Assembly: GCF_001653235.2 (NCBI RefSeq)
Contig: NW_019154045.1
Coordinates: 496,001-560,000 of the forward strand
Direction of reading: 5' to 3'
Length of the DNA: 64,000 nt
Source: Pochonia chlamydosporia 170
Lineage: Eukaryota; Ascomycota; Sordariomycetes; Hypocreales; Clavicipitaceae
The notes below the pieces were generated by a model. The model was not told where the DNA came from, made no database searches, and saw only the letters and a list, made by a program, of their open reading frames with translations. Below are positions 45,430 through 56,519 of the stretch, piece after piece. The position numbers were made by a program, and so were the translations under genes. Each line of letters starts with the position of its first letter. Positions within the stretch are counted from its first letter, which is position 1.

Positions 45430-46887
45430 ATGGCGTTGGCAATTCGTGCCGCTCGATTACTCCTCGACAGCTCGTCCGAGCTAGTACCAGATGGAGCTGT
45501 TCTCATAGTCGATGGTCGAGTCAAGTGTGCGGGGACCTGGGAATCAGTTGAGAAGAATATATTTGACGTTCCGGTTCGGGACCTGGGCGATGTCACGCTT
45601 ATGCCAGGTTTATTTGACTGCCATGTCCGTGACGACTTAACTACCCTGTTTGTATCTGGTTGTTTGAGCCAAGTTTTGGTCTTTATTCTCTAGCGAAGCG
45701 AAAGACTAGAAAATTCCCAAGCACAGTGCAGTCAAAGTGGAAGCTTACAGTTTATAAACAGGTTCATCTTCAGTTTGACCCAAGTGGTATGAACACAAGT
45801 GAGGTGGAACTCTCGGACGATGAGCTCATGCCTCTGATGGCCAAGCATGCTTCACGGCTTTTAGATGCTGGCGTCACCACCGCGCGTGATTTGGGCTCTC
45901 GTGGGCTAACAGCCATCGAACTACGTGACAAGATCAGGAAGGGAGAAATTCCAGGTCCAAGACTGCAATGCGCAAATGCGCCGCTGACAATTGAAGGCGG
46001 CCACGCTCACGCCTTGGGTGGAGTGTGTCGCGGCATCGAAGGGGTGCGAGCAGAAGTGCGCAAAAGACATGCTGAAGGCGCCGACTTGATAAAGGTTATG
46101 GCGACTGGAGGCTTTTTAACCGCCGGTACGGGACCAGCTAAAGCAGCCTTTACTTCCGAGGAGATGAGAGCGATCGCGGAAGAGGCGAGGGATCTAGGCA
46201 TGCCTGTGACCACACATGCTACAGGTACAGAAGGCATTGAGAGAGCTGCGGATGCGCGGTTCAGTTCTGTGGAGCATTGCTCATGGATATCATCGGCCGG
46301 GCGTACCGTTTTTGACAAGCGCATTGCTCAAAAGATGCTCGACAATGACATGGCAGTTTGTCCTACGGTAAGTACAACCTGGCATTTTCATTCATGTCTC
46401 TAATCTGTTCACGTAGATGAACTCGGCCTGTGTGGAGCATGATTACTTTTGCCCCTGGGATAGTCGTGAAGCAATTGTATCGAACTTGAGCGCCCTCCGG
46501 GAAACAGGAATACGAATGATTGTCGGGACTGACGCAGGTATCGGCTTCTGTCCATTCGAAAGATATGCAGATGGCCTTACTGTTTTGGAGGACGCAGGCT
46601 ACACTATACGTGAGATCATTGCAGCGGCGACTGACATTGCTGCAAAAGAGTGCGGCCTAGAAGAGGAGACAGGGAGGATTGCGCCGGGATATGCTGCAGA
46701 TTTGGTTGCTTTTGCGGGAAACCCTCTTGAGGACATCAAAGCCTTTGCACAACCTAGGTTCGTCATGGCATGTGGACGCGAGCACAACCTCACACCAATT
46801 CCTCCAATGGCGGATGTTTCAGAGGCCAAGAAGATGGTATTGAAGATTCTTCGTCAAGGGGCAGGCTTGGATGAGGAGGCATCGTAG
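45430..46887 (+). CDS. Metal-dependent amidohydrolase (imidazolonepropionase/peptidase-like)
   Basis: Exons 45430-45624, 45762-46367, 46417-46887; 423 aa. [12 protein letters not shown] (H65, H67) is the metal-binding H-x-[13 protein letters not shown] offers the bridging Lys; [12 protein letters not shown] and SVEHCSW supply the two later histidines; GTDAG holds the final Asp. This is the full amidohydrolase superfamily set. Substrates of close fungal members are unknown; related bacterial enzymes hydrolyse cyclic amides or Xaa-Pro-type dipeptides and carbamates. The first intron starts GTCCGT, a weak donor, but joining CAT to GTT CAT is required to complete the H-V-H motif. Part of the 40-54 kb metabolic run. 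Confidence 0.87.
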
Positions 46888-47422
46888 TAAATGGGGGGTG
46901 ATGCATCCTTCCAACAAGAAACCCATCGTACATAAATTATTCGGTCAGGGACTTAGTGATCAAACAGTGTGACTAAAGTGGACTCATAGATAGCTCATTG
47001 TAGAAAGATTTGAGTCAGACAGTAACTACAAAGACATCTAAATCCGAAATACAACTTCAACCCGAAGGAAATCAAGCATTGGTAGTTTGCTAGTAAGAAT
47101 TTTATTGCTACAGTTATCCAGTTCACCCTCCATTCGGATATGTGCTTTGTCCCCATCCGCCGGGGCAAACTCATATCACTCTTTCGGCCGGAACACATCC
47201 GACAAGGTGCTGGTCCACCACTGAAATATCACCGGGATCTTTCCCTTGACAGAGCCAATTCTCCTCACTCTGTTCCGAGTACTGGACGATAGTCGCTTCG
47301 TGAAGTACCAGCAGCCGACGGCAGGTATCTTGGCACCACGGGATATACGGCTACTATTTATTTGACATTATTTTCAAGAATTGACCATAATATGCTCAAT
47401 TGGAAGATTTTGGAGATTTGAA
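46888..47422. promoter_or_regulatory. Intergenic region upstream of aldo-keto reductase
   Basis: 535 bases with no recognised gene; presumed promoter of the reductase gene. Confidence 0.4.
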
Positions 47423-48492
47423 ATGAGTTCAGTGCTCGACACATCCATGGTATGTGGTTGATATGCGGTTGAACTCATTGAGCCAGCTGACAACCCGGTT
47501 GCTCGCAGATCACATATGGCGTGGGAACCATTTGGTTCAAATCCTCCGAAGGCGATGCGGATATGCGCATCGTTAATGCCGTACGTTCAGCTCTCGACGC
47601 AGGATTTCGGAGTATAGACGCAGCGCAGAGTGAGTAGACGAGACCTTTCACCACTTCGAATGTGCAAGGGTTGACATTTAAGATACAGTGTACAACACAG
47701 AGTTGGAGATTGGACTTGCCATTGAGCAATCTGGAATACCCCGGTCCGAGATCTTTTTAGGCACAAAAGCTGCTTCTCTTGACAACGTAGAGGCGTCGCT
47801 GGAAGCTAGCCTTTCTAAGCTGAGGACAAGCTACGTTGATAGGTAGGAATTCACGACTGAATTGGCGTCAACTGCCCATTTTGCTCGCATGTCTCCCTAC
47901 CAGCACACCCGCTTACCAGATTCTTAATATTCATAGCTATCTCATCCACTCTCCGTTCTCCGATGACCATCTCCCTAGTACATTGCAGAAAGCTTGGTTA
48001 GAAATGGAGCGCTGCTTCGAACGCGGTCTGACGAGGCGGATTGGCGTGTCAAACTTTGCAATTCAACACTTGGAGCGCATACTTGAGGTAGCTACAATCA
48101 AACCAAGTCTGAATCAGATTGAAATGCATCCATATCTACAGCAGACAGATCTTCTCGCATACCTCAAACAGACTGATATCGGGGTGCAAGCTTTTGCCTC
48201 TTTGACGCCATTGACAAAGGCTGCTCCTGGACCGGCCGACGAAGTCTGTTCGCGACTGGCTGAGACTTACGGCGTCAGTCAATCCACGATATTGCTCAGA
48301 TGGGTAATGGACCAAAATATTCCTGTAGTAACAACGAGCGGCAACAGGGAGAGAATGAAGAACACCTTGATGGAGCTGTCGTCATTTCAACTTCAGCAGG
48401 CGGAGCTAGAGGAGATGAGGCGTGTATGCAAAACGAAAACATTTAGAGGCTTCTTTGCGGAAGATTTCCAAAAGCTTGAGCAAGTCGCATAG
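47423..48492 (+). CDS. Aldo-keto reductase
   Basis: Exons 47423-47449, 47509-47629, 47689-47842, 47937-48492; 285 aa. The first exon is only nine codons. The catalytic tetrad is complete: Asp46 and Tyr51 (SIDAAQMYNTE), Lys76 (FLGTKAAS), His105 (YLIHSPF). GVSNFAIQHLERIL, LNQIEMHPYLQQ and the late TTSGNRERMKNTL (NADPH phosphate-binding loop position) follow. AKRs reduce aldehydes and ketones, or oxidise the alcohols, with NADPH in the cytosol. In context it could handle the aldehyde or keto-sugar formed by the aldolase/lyase pathway (inference). It is convergent with the Zn2Cys6 regulator gene, about 180 bases between ends. Confidence 0.9.
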
Positions 48493-48668
48493 TCAAATAG
48501 ACAATCGTTATTGGATTCCATAGTGTCTTTTGCCCAAGCCAAGCTCCTTAATGTGCAAGAATCCTCCGCCAACACTGGGGAGGGGCATTTAGTATAATTC
48601 CGGAGTTCTCTTTCACTGGTTCCGCTATTAAGAGTACGAAGACCAAACAATGGGCCTATTCTCTCTCT

Positions 48669-51168
48669 CTAAATGCCATTCGGCTCGTTACGGACGATTT
48701 CAGGGGAGTGTGTAAAGCCCTCGTGCAGGAGGATATTGCCGATGCTCAGCGGGGAGCGATACGGTAGCAAGGCGGGGTCAAGTGACGGAAAGAGTGCTTC
48801 CACATTTTGAAGCTCCTCCAGATTTTCTATAATAGAACGATCTGCGCTACTATCAGTCGTTCGGCAAAGTAAATCCTGCAAGATGGCTCTGCTACGCTGG
48901 GCTGGCGGCCAGTATGTTTCGAGTTCGGTCAAGAGCTTGACACAAGACGTGACATCCTCGACAATATCCGGCGGGGGTTGAATTGCCGCTGTTGCACGCA
49001 GTCTACATTGTCATGTGTTAGTCCAGTACCGCTTATGGCCCGGTTGTTTGTCAACATTCTCGGGGACTTTGAGACTGCATACAGTAAAAGTCCAGATAAG
49101 GAAAGCTGGTGGACGCAGAAAGCAAGATAATGGCTGGGTGGTACGTTCGCGTGTAAAGCTTTCGATGCTTCAATACAGCTTCTAGCTGCTTGAAGAAATT
49201 CTTCGCCAAAGGGACCAGTGGAATTCGGCTCTTCACTTGAGCCTCTGGTTTCCGCACCATGATCCGGGGAATATCTACCGCGGCGTCATAAGTATTAGTT
49301 CAGGGCTGAGAACATGCTGGGACATAAAACGACAGCAAGGAGAAGATGGAAAGATACGGTTAGGAGCTTACCATTGAAGAAGAATCGCTGCGGCAGAATA
49401 CACCACGGAAATGATGACAGACATGGCTCGATGCGCCGCAGAAGCCGTCGTGCAGCTCTCGTGAGATGAGAAGGCAACTGAGCTAGAAAGTTTAGTCTTC
49501 CATTCTTCGAGTTTGCGTAGAAGCTGCCGCTTGGTTCTCGCCAATTGACGCCGTTTGATGTTTCTAGTTTGTCGATTATGGCGCTCTTGCTGGTGGAGAC
49601 GATATATCTTCATGAATATAACACACAGGCGCGCAAAAGCAATAAAGCCAACCAACGGTGCTGTGTCAGACGAGGGGAAATCGTCACCTTCCGGGTTCTC
49701 TGCGTAGGCCTCAAGATCTTCATCGATCAGGTCCATGGGGAGCGGGCAGGTGTTGCTCAAGTCCAATCCAATCATGGGTCTGCCGAGGCAGAGCGATAGT
49801 ATACAGTCGAGTGTCGCCACAGTCCACCAAGTTCGGCGGCCTTGTTCGCGGGCGACCGGCTCGGTCATGTTGTCATCAATCGGACACTTACAAATGTACA
49901 TGAGCATAGAACTAATTGCGGGAATGGCCGAGGGAGGGCAAGAACAAAACAAACTCACCAGGCCAACGTGTAATCCAAGGTCTTGGGCCGCACGAACAGC
50001 TTGTCCAGCAAACTTCCAACCTTGGGCAAGGGTGTTCCAGCGGGAAGCACATAACGATAGGAGCGCAAGTCCTTGAACTTGCTCAATGGAACTTCTTCCA
50101 GTGCCGGCACAGTGAAGGACGACGGCTTTCTCGTAGTACTCAATGCCGGAAAAGCGCTGGCCAGAGCTAGGATCCATCAGACTAGACGAGTACGCACACA
50201 CTGCGAAAAAGACAGATAGGAATTCGGGGGCAGAGTTTCTGCTTGAACTGTTGTTCATGAGATCCTGATATTGATTCATGAACCTTGGACGATAAAGAAC
50301 GGGGAATATGCACTGCACTTGGTCAAAGTATAAATTTACCAAGACATCGGCGATGTACCTTGGCGGTAGGGGTACTTGCTCTGGCTGAGGAATGTACGGT
50401 AGACTGGGCCACACAATGCCTGGCGTAAAGAAAGGCAGTGGCGCCGTGGTGTATTTTTCTCGCATGGGCGAGGGTGAAAATAGCGACGGCCCTTGAGGGC
50501 TTTCGGCGGGCTTGGATGTCGCCCGAACAGCATCAATCAAGAGTTTGTTTGGAGCACCGCCGACGTACCGAAATCTGCCATACGAGTCCATGGCCAAATG
50601 GTCGTCTTGTAGAACAGAAGGCGTAAAGTCATCAGAGTCTCCGTCAACGTCACCGTCACCGTCACCGCCGTCACTGTCTGCGATATCTTGGGACTCGTCG
50701 GATTCGAACATGGGCTCATCGAGGCTGTCGTGCATCGGTATCTGACTGTTGGGCGGTTGATTCATCAAGTTGTCAAACGACAATGGATCACCGTAAGCCG
50801 CCCTTGTACGGTCAAAGGCGTCTGCCAGTCCTGAAAGACGGGCCAAGAGTGCGTCAACTTTCTCACACAGCACGTCAACACGCTGGCAGCGAGCTTCGAT
50901 GGCTGGGACATATTGGCGGTTTGATGCTGCATTATCATGGGCAGGCGGGAATTCGCAACGGACGTCTTTGACTACGCAGGTGCTACATGGCTCCTTGCCA
51001 TCACACTTGATCTAGAATGGATACGATGTGATGTTAGTATATTTGAGGTATGCCGTTAAATGCCGAGGGTTTAATGAGGCGTCACCAAACCTTTCGTTTC
51101 CTGCAGCGATCACACGCCCTCCAGACTCTGCTAGTGGAAGCTGATTGTTGGGAAATGGAGGTTTGCAT
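48669..51168 (-). CDS. Zn2Cys6 transcription factor (C-terminal splice junction unresolved)
   Basis: Exons (minus): 51168-51091, 51011-49959, 49886-49372, then tentatively 49235-49083, and 49002-48669; about 710 aa. The binuclear cluster ACDRCRKRK / IKCDGKEPCSTC..RC is split by intron 1. Next come a linker, a low-complexity acidic stretch (DGDGDVDGDSDD), the fungal transcription factor middle homology region (AVCAYSSSLMD.., AVRAAQDLGLHVGL.., REQGRRTWWTVATLDC), and a late helical block (FLQAARSCIEASKAL). Intron 2 (49887-49958, 72 bases) has no stop and is a multiple of three. At the third intron the strong donor 49371 joined to the expected acceptor (near 49275) would give TGA; only a weaker acceptor at 49236 keeps the frame. 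Probably regulates the surrounding metabolic genes. Confidence 0.75.
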
Positions 51169-52121
51169 CGTATTGCTAGGCACAACATCAAGAGCTGCTC
51201 AAGGTATCATCAGGTGTCCAGGGCGTGGTTGATGCAGGGACTCTACCGGCACTCGTACAACAGGTAGCAATTGAAGTCGCATGAAATGTTCCATCTTCCA
51301 TGTTGAATCCATTGATGCGGTAGTCCGGTATCAGCGGACAAGCCGATACCGGCTAAATTGCCAAATTTATTGAACCAGAGTGAAGATGATTGGAGACTCA
51401 GAGCCGACCTCAGCTCGACAGATTAAGGCAAGCACTTGAGTGAACATTGGATTCTGCTCCACGGCAACATTGAAGATGCAGGTGGGGACTGGGGCCATTA
51501 TTGCGGGGTCAATATATCAGGCTCAGTCCGGTGCAGGCCAGTGCATGCGGGGAACATTAAATTGAAGCCACAAGGACATGGCCTTGAGGACTGGCAGGCA
51601 CAACGTGGGCATGCGGGGTGTTCCTGCCTCGCCATGTGCTATGGTAACATCAGCGCAATTTATCAACATGAAGCACGGGCAGCAATCAATTGATCCATGC
51701 GCATCACCACTAAATTGCCTGGTCTGATCAATCCAACGCATTCAATGTTGATTTCCTGTCTTGGGTCTTGGACATGATGACTGGCTGCGACCAAATCAGA
51801 CCAGGCATATTGCTAGTTCCACGCCAACCAAATTCAATGTTGAAGGGTACGGCCCGCAGACCCAGTGCCTCATCCGTCAACCACCTTGAAGGACATGGAG
51901 CTGGAGACATCCCGATGTGGTAATGAAATCACATTTTCCTCCTACTGGAACTCTCGTATACGGCTCAATTTGCCTGGCGACAACCTCTGTCACTCATTTC
52001 GCACTGTCATAGCTTATGAGACTCTAGTTTTAATATTCTCTCTCAACAGGTCCCATCTTCTGTCTTACAATTCAGCAACCCCGTCGCTTCCCCGTGTTTG
52101 ACAATACAAGTCCACCAGACC
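51169..52121. other. Intergenic region
   Basis: About 950 bases between the regulator (start of a minus gene) and the end of the aminotransferase gene. Around 51510-51610 there are repeated GGCCAGTGC/GGACTGG words. No gene recognised. Confidence 0.4.
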
Positions 52122-54100
52122 CTAATACCAGTATCGTCCTACAACCCGCCGCAATCGTTGAATTCCTAGCTCTATTTGCTCCTTCTATAACACCACGACA
52201 TTAGACATGTTCCGTGATAACACCTGTTGTATACATGATCTAAAAACATACCGTCGGAGTAGCGAATGAAAATCTGAACTCGCATGTGTCCGCCTCGGCT
52301 CCACGAGCGCTTGTCGACAGGTATTCGGGCCCTTGCCATGGATGATAGTACGACCCCGGAGTGAGCAAGACCTTTTGATTTGTCGACAAAAAATTAGTGT
52401 CCATAATCATCAAGTACGTTTCTCACTCAAGAAACTTACCTGTTCTTCATTCAAAGCATGCCAGAATTCAGATGCGAAAGCCTGCTCTGGATCGCTCTCA
52501 GTGTTTGCAGCCTTGATCTCACTGAAACGAGAAACGCCCTCAAGCAAAAACTGAGCCCATAAGAACATGCCGGCTGTTGGATCCACAAAGCGGAACACTG
52601 TCATCATCTCTCCCCCCTGGCTTCGCACACATGCTTTGTATTTGCGAGCAGACGATGAGAGGTGTTCCGATTCATCAATGAGTTCAAAGTTACCCTCGAT
52701 GGCTCTCACCAGCCAGTCTCTTCTCTCCCTGTACTGAAATTGCAGTCCCTGTAGCCAGAGTAGGTATCCATCAATAGTCCATTGTTGTAACAATCCCAGG
52801 ACGAAAAGTTGACTGAGGCCAGCTGGGTCCTGCGTCTCAACCTCAGTGGCCCGCAAAAGACGCTCCGTAAATATAGGGTTCGCAATAAAATACCCGAGAC
52901 GCAGGCCAGGGAAAAGTGTCTTGGAGAAGGACTCTAAGCGAATGACTCGACCCTGTCTGTCGATGGATAAGAATGACGGGATCAGTGAGGCAACAAACCG
53001 GCTGATCGGAAGTTCCTCTTGGGCAACCCCTGGGCTTCCTGGTTTGAAGGCCGAATATTGAAGCGCGTAATAGGGGTCGTCCTCGACGATTATGATATCT
53101 TGAGACAGCATATTCAGAAAACGTCTCACGAGTAGCATGTCTATTACGTACACAACTTACCATGTTTCACACAGACCTCGTAAATTTGTTTCCTCCTCTC
53201 TGCAGAAATGGAAACGCCGGTGGGATTCGAGCCTATCGGCACGAGGTATAGCCTGAAAATGCATCAGCGGCGGGTTCGGGAGCAGCTCAACCGCCTTGTG
53301 GCCAGTGTGCTAACAGCCCAGGTATACACTCACAAGCTTGGCCGTTTCCCATTCTTCCTGTTGCGGCCCCATGAAGCCAGCATGTCGTCCAACTTGTCCG
53401 CTCGCATGCCCTCCGCGTCACCAACAACTGGAACTGCTTTGATGCCCAGGGGCGTCCAGAGTGCTTGAGCGGATGGATATACATACTCATCACATATCAC
53501 ATTGTCATTCTCTTCGCACAGCAATCCCACCACCTTGGCCCACGCATTGGTGTTTCCTGGATGCAGAAGGCAATCATATCGGTACAGAGGAGAATGCAGG
53601 CGGTCTGTAAGCTGTCTAGTGAGAGCAACAAGTTTTGCATTGCCTGCTCCAGTCCCTAAAATTTTGTAAGCATCGCGGCCGTGATCATCAGCTTACGTAG
53701 TAGCCATTTGGTTCATGTTCTTACCGTATTGGATGAACTGGTCCAGTTGGACGTCCCCGGCTTGATCATTCCGGCTGAAGAAGAGCGTAGCTGGGCTGTC
53801 TTTTAAGCCTGGATTCTCCGGGAGAAGTCCAGATGGTTTGGGGCATTCAAATGTCACACAGTCGAGAGCAAACAGGGATGGATGCGGCAAGCCTGAAGCG
53901 GCCAGTTAGCACTGGTGTGTGGTCTTGTCTTCACAGACGAGTTTAAGTTGACACTTCTCACCTCCTGCCAAGCTGACCATTCCATCTTGGCTCATGTACT
54001 TTATAATATCTTTTAGTGGAGAAGGGTGCCTCGATTTGCTTTTGCGATTGATGTGATGAGAGAGGTCAATCGCCTCTGGCATCGTCCCGTTGTTTACCAT
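52122..54100 (-). CDS. Class I/II PLP-dependent aminotransferase (aromatic / 2-aminoadipate type)
   Basis: Exons (minus) 54100-53962, 53892-53725, 53655-53334, 53252-53161, 53098-52440, 52371-52252, 52184-52122; all phased, 520 aa. MVSLAGGLPHPSLF near the start, GTGAGNAKL, IGSNPTGVSIS (substrate/PLP phosphate contacts), IVEDDPYYALQ (Asp and Tyr contacting PLP) and SFSKTLFPGLRLGY with the Schiff-base Lys (about 300) show fold type I, alpha/KAT/Aro8 branch. The final exon KEQIELGIQRL matches the family's usual end. Known relatives transaminate aromatic amino acids, kynurenine or 2-aminoadipate. In the cluster it could make a 2-oxo acid for the HpcH/HpaI aldolase (inference). Confidence 0.87.
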
Positions 54101-55134
54101 GGCGCAGTTCTGATGGTAGGGCTAGGTTCCTGTCAATCATGTCCACGTCGAAACTCGGCGGGGCTCATGTGTTGCAACGGACTACACCGATATTCTCTGA
54201 TTCAGTATACTTTTGTGCAGTTCGCTTCATTGCCAGCGCTACCCTCTATCTTCTTGGGCAGAACTCGACCTTAAGGGCATTGTAGCGGATGGTCGGGGTG
54301 AGATCCGTTCCGCGCTACAGGAACCCATTACCGACTCTTGTGGGGTTAATGGGTTGCGACTAGTAGTACAGTCAATCCCTTGAAGAGCTCTTCAAAGATG
54401 TACTTGACTTTCGGACTAAGCACTTGACTTGGTCGAATTGGAATGGGGTACTGAATCATCACATTGAGCTGGAGAGACAAGCTCACCTATCGCACATCTG
54501 CCAGGCTGCCAGGGACGCAGGCGAGACAACGCTGCTGGAGACATGTTGCAAATTCACCACGGATGGCGGTTCAAGCATAACAAGCATTCTGACATACTTA
54601 CTAACTACATGGCACCAAAAACGGTTTTACGACTTAACTCATCCTAGGGGTCAACATCTTTTCAGCCACTCCCGGACCAGGAACCGAGGGCGTGACGAGT
54701 TCACGGGGACTGGGAGGGAAACATTGTTGACAAATTAGCTGTTGTTCGGTTTGGCGGATGTCTCTCGTCAGCACTAGCAATAACGGGGACAAGTTGGAGT
54801 CGACATCAGCATGCATGCTGTGTTGCAAGTGGGCTTTTGGTGAGGGGAGAACATGAAGGCACAACATCCTAGTGCGGCGCCCTTCGAATCAACCTCAGGT
54901 CAACTTTTCCGCTGTAGCCTCGGTAAGATCAGGGTGAATCATGCCAGGCATCAGTGAAGTGGCTAACCTCGCCAGAAGTCAACAGCAGAACCCAGTATCA
55001 GCGCCTCTGCCGTGGCCTGGCCGTAATACCGCCCAAGGGTTTGGCAAGTTCCAGATTCTGTCTCCCCTGGCCGGGGCAAATAATCAGACGTGGCAATTCA
55101 TGATTCGCAAAACTGTCTGACTCGGTGGGTTCAA
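54101..55134. promoter_or_regulatory. Divergent intergenic region
   Basis: About 1 kb between the aminotransferase (-) and the damaged EEP gene (+). The open frame at 54424-54738 has no motif. Nothing else recognised. Confidence 0.4.
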
Positions 55135-56374
55135 ATGTTGAAGCTCTATCTTACACCTGCTGCGCGCCGTTGGCAAGGTTTGGCACATTGCTCAGCCTAC
55201 GCATCTTTCACTATCATCAACTCAACCACTTTTCCACCGTCCTCTATCACACGCCAACCCTCACTCTCAATTTCCTACTTTGTAGGTCGATTCTACTCCT
55301 CACGGCCTCGCACCCCGGTCCCCAAAGACATCAAAATGGCGACCATGGACGAGTTATTTCGGAATTCCATTCAACAAGCTGGATTACTGAAGAAGCCATC
55401 GTCGCTCATCCCGTGGAAGGCCGATGAACCATGGCCGCAGCCTTACTACCAATGGGACATTGACAGCGAAGTCTGGCAACCTATCAAGCAACTGGCATCC
55501 CCGGTCAAGGACCAGGCACCATCTATCTCTACCATATCTCTATACAGTTGGAACATTGATTTCATGCTGCCAGCCGCTGAGGCGCGAATGAATGCCGCTT
55601 TGGCTCACCTTGAGGAAGCGACAAGTCAGCTCCCTTCCACCACCGCCGCTGTGATCAATTTGCAAATGCAGTCCTTCGGACCTCATTACTGTGAGCCAAA
55701 AGCATTGGATTAGAGAAAGGTTCTACATCACAGATTTGGACAGCTCTGCATGGGGATCTGACTTGTATGGGACAACTATGCTAGTCGACCGCCGGCTACA
55801 GATCAGTTCATGCTTCCGAGTCCACTTCTCTGCCACACAGATGGAACGAGATGCACTTTTCGTCGATGTCACAATGCCAGTAACATCGAGGAAACTCCGC
55901 TTGGCAGACACGCACCTCGAATCATTAGCTTTGGATCCACCGCTGCGTCCGTCGCAGATGCGTCTCGCTGCAAAGTACTTGCAAGACGGCGAGGGACTGG
56001 CGGGTGCCATCATTGCAGGTGACTTCAATGCCATCCAGCCATTCGACGCCAGCTTGCACTCAGATAACAATCTCCACGATGCCTACCTCGATCTGGGCGG
56101 TCGGGAAGACTCCGAGGACGGTTTCACCTGGGGTCAGCAGGCGTTGCCCGCGCTGCGCGAGCGCTTCGGATGCTCGCGGATGGACAAGGCTTTCTTCTGT
56201 GGGACCGGTATCAGGCTTCAAGCGTTCGAGAGGTTCGGTATCGACGTCGAGATTGACGAAAGCAAGAAGAAGCAAAGAGATCGTTTGCTTGCGCTTGGCT
56301 TTGGCAAAGCTTGGGTTACCGACCACCTAGGTATCAAGGCCACGTTTGCAGTTGTCAACGACACACGCTTGTAA
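55135..56374 (+). pseudogene. Endonuclease/exonuclease/phosphatase-fold gene (TDP2-like), frameshifted and missing catalytic Glu
   Basis: Two overlapping frames together spell one EEP protein: frame A from ATG 55336 (or 55135) to the stop at 55711-55713, frame B from about 55680 to 56374. Frame A shows SLYSWNID (motif 1) and ends just past NLQMQS; frame B continues with SDLITVSQKHWIRERFYITD, then LADTHLES, IIAGDFNAI, RMDKAFF and WVTDHLGI, the later motifs. The change of frame lies at about 55673-55677 and fits one extra T. At the same place the L-Q-E motif reads L-Q-M, so the metal-binding Glu codon also seems lost. No canonical intron repairs the frame. Residues encoded from 55135 (ending RFYSSRP) look like a mitochondrial presequence if that start is used. 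Sequencing error is the main alternative for the frameshift. Confidence 0.7.
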
Positions 56375-56519
56375 AGGTTGATATACGAACAAGGAACAAT
56401 TTGTGACACAAGAGATTCGTGTGCTTTGGCTTCTAAGTCCCACTCAATGTCCCTGCCATGTACAATCATTTGGTTGAGTAGGACAAAAACTTTTAAAATC
56501 TTTCTAAGATTCTAGCTCT

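Noticed and set aside
49051..49260. Minus-strand frame starting MVRKPEAQ
   Set aside because: Another frame of the same strand (FLQAARSCIEASKAL) has the regulator-like sequence; this one is its shadow.
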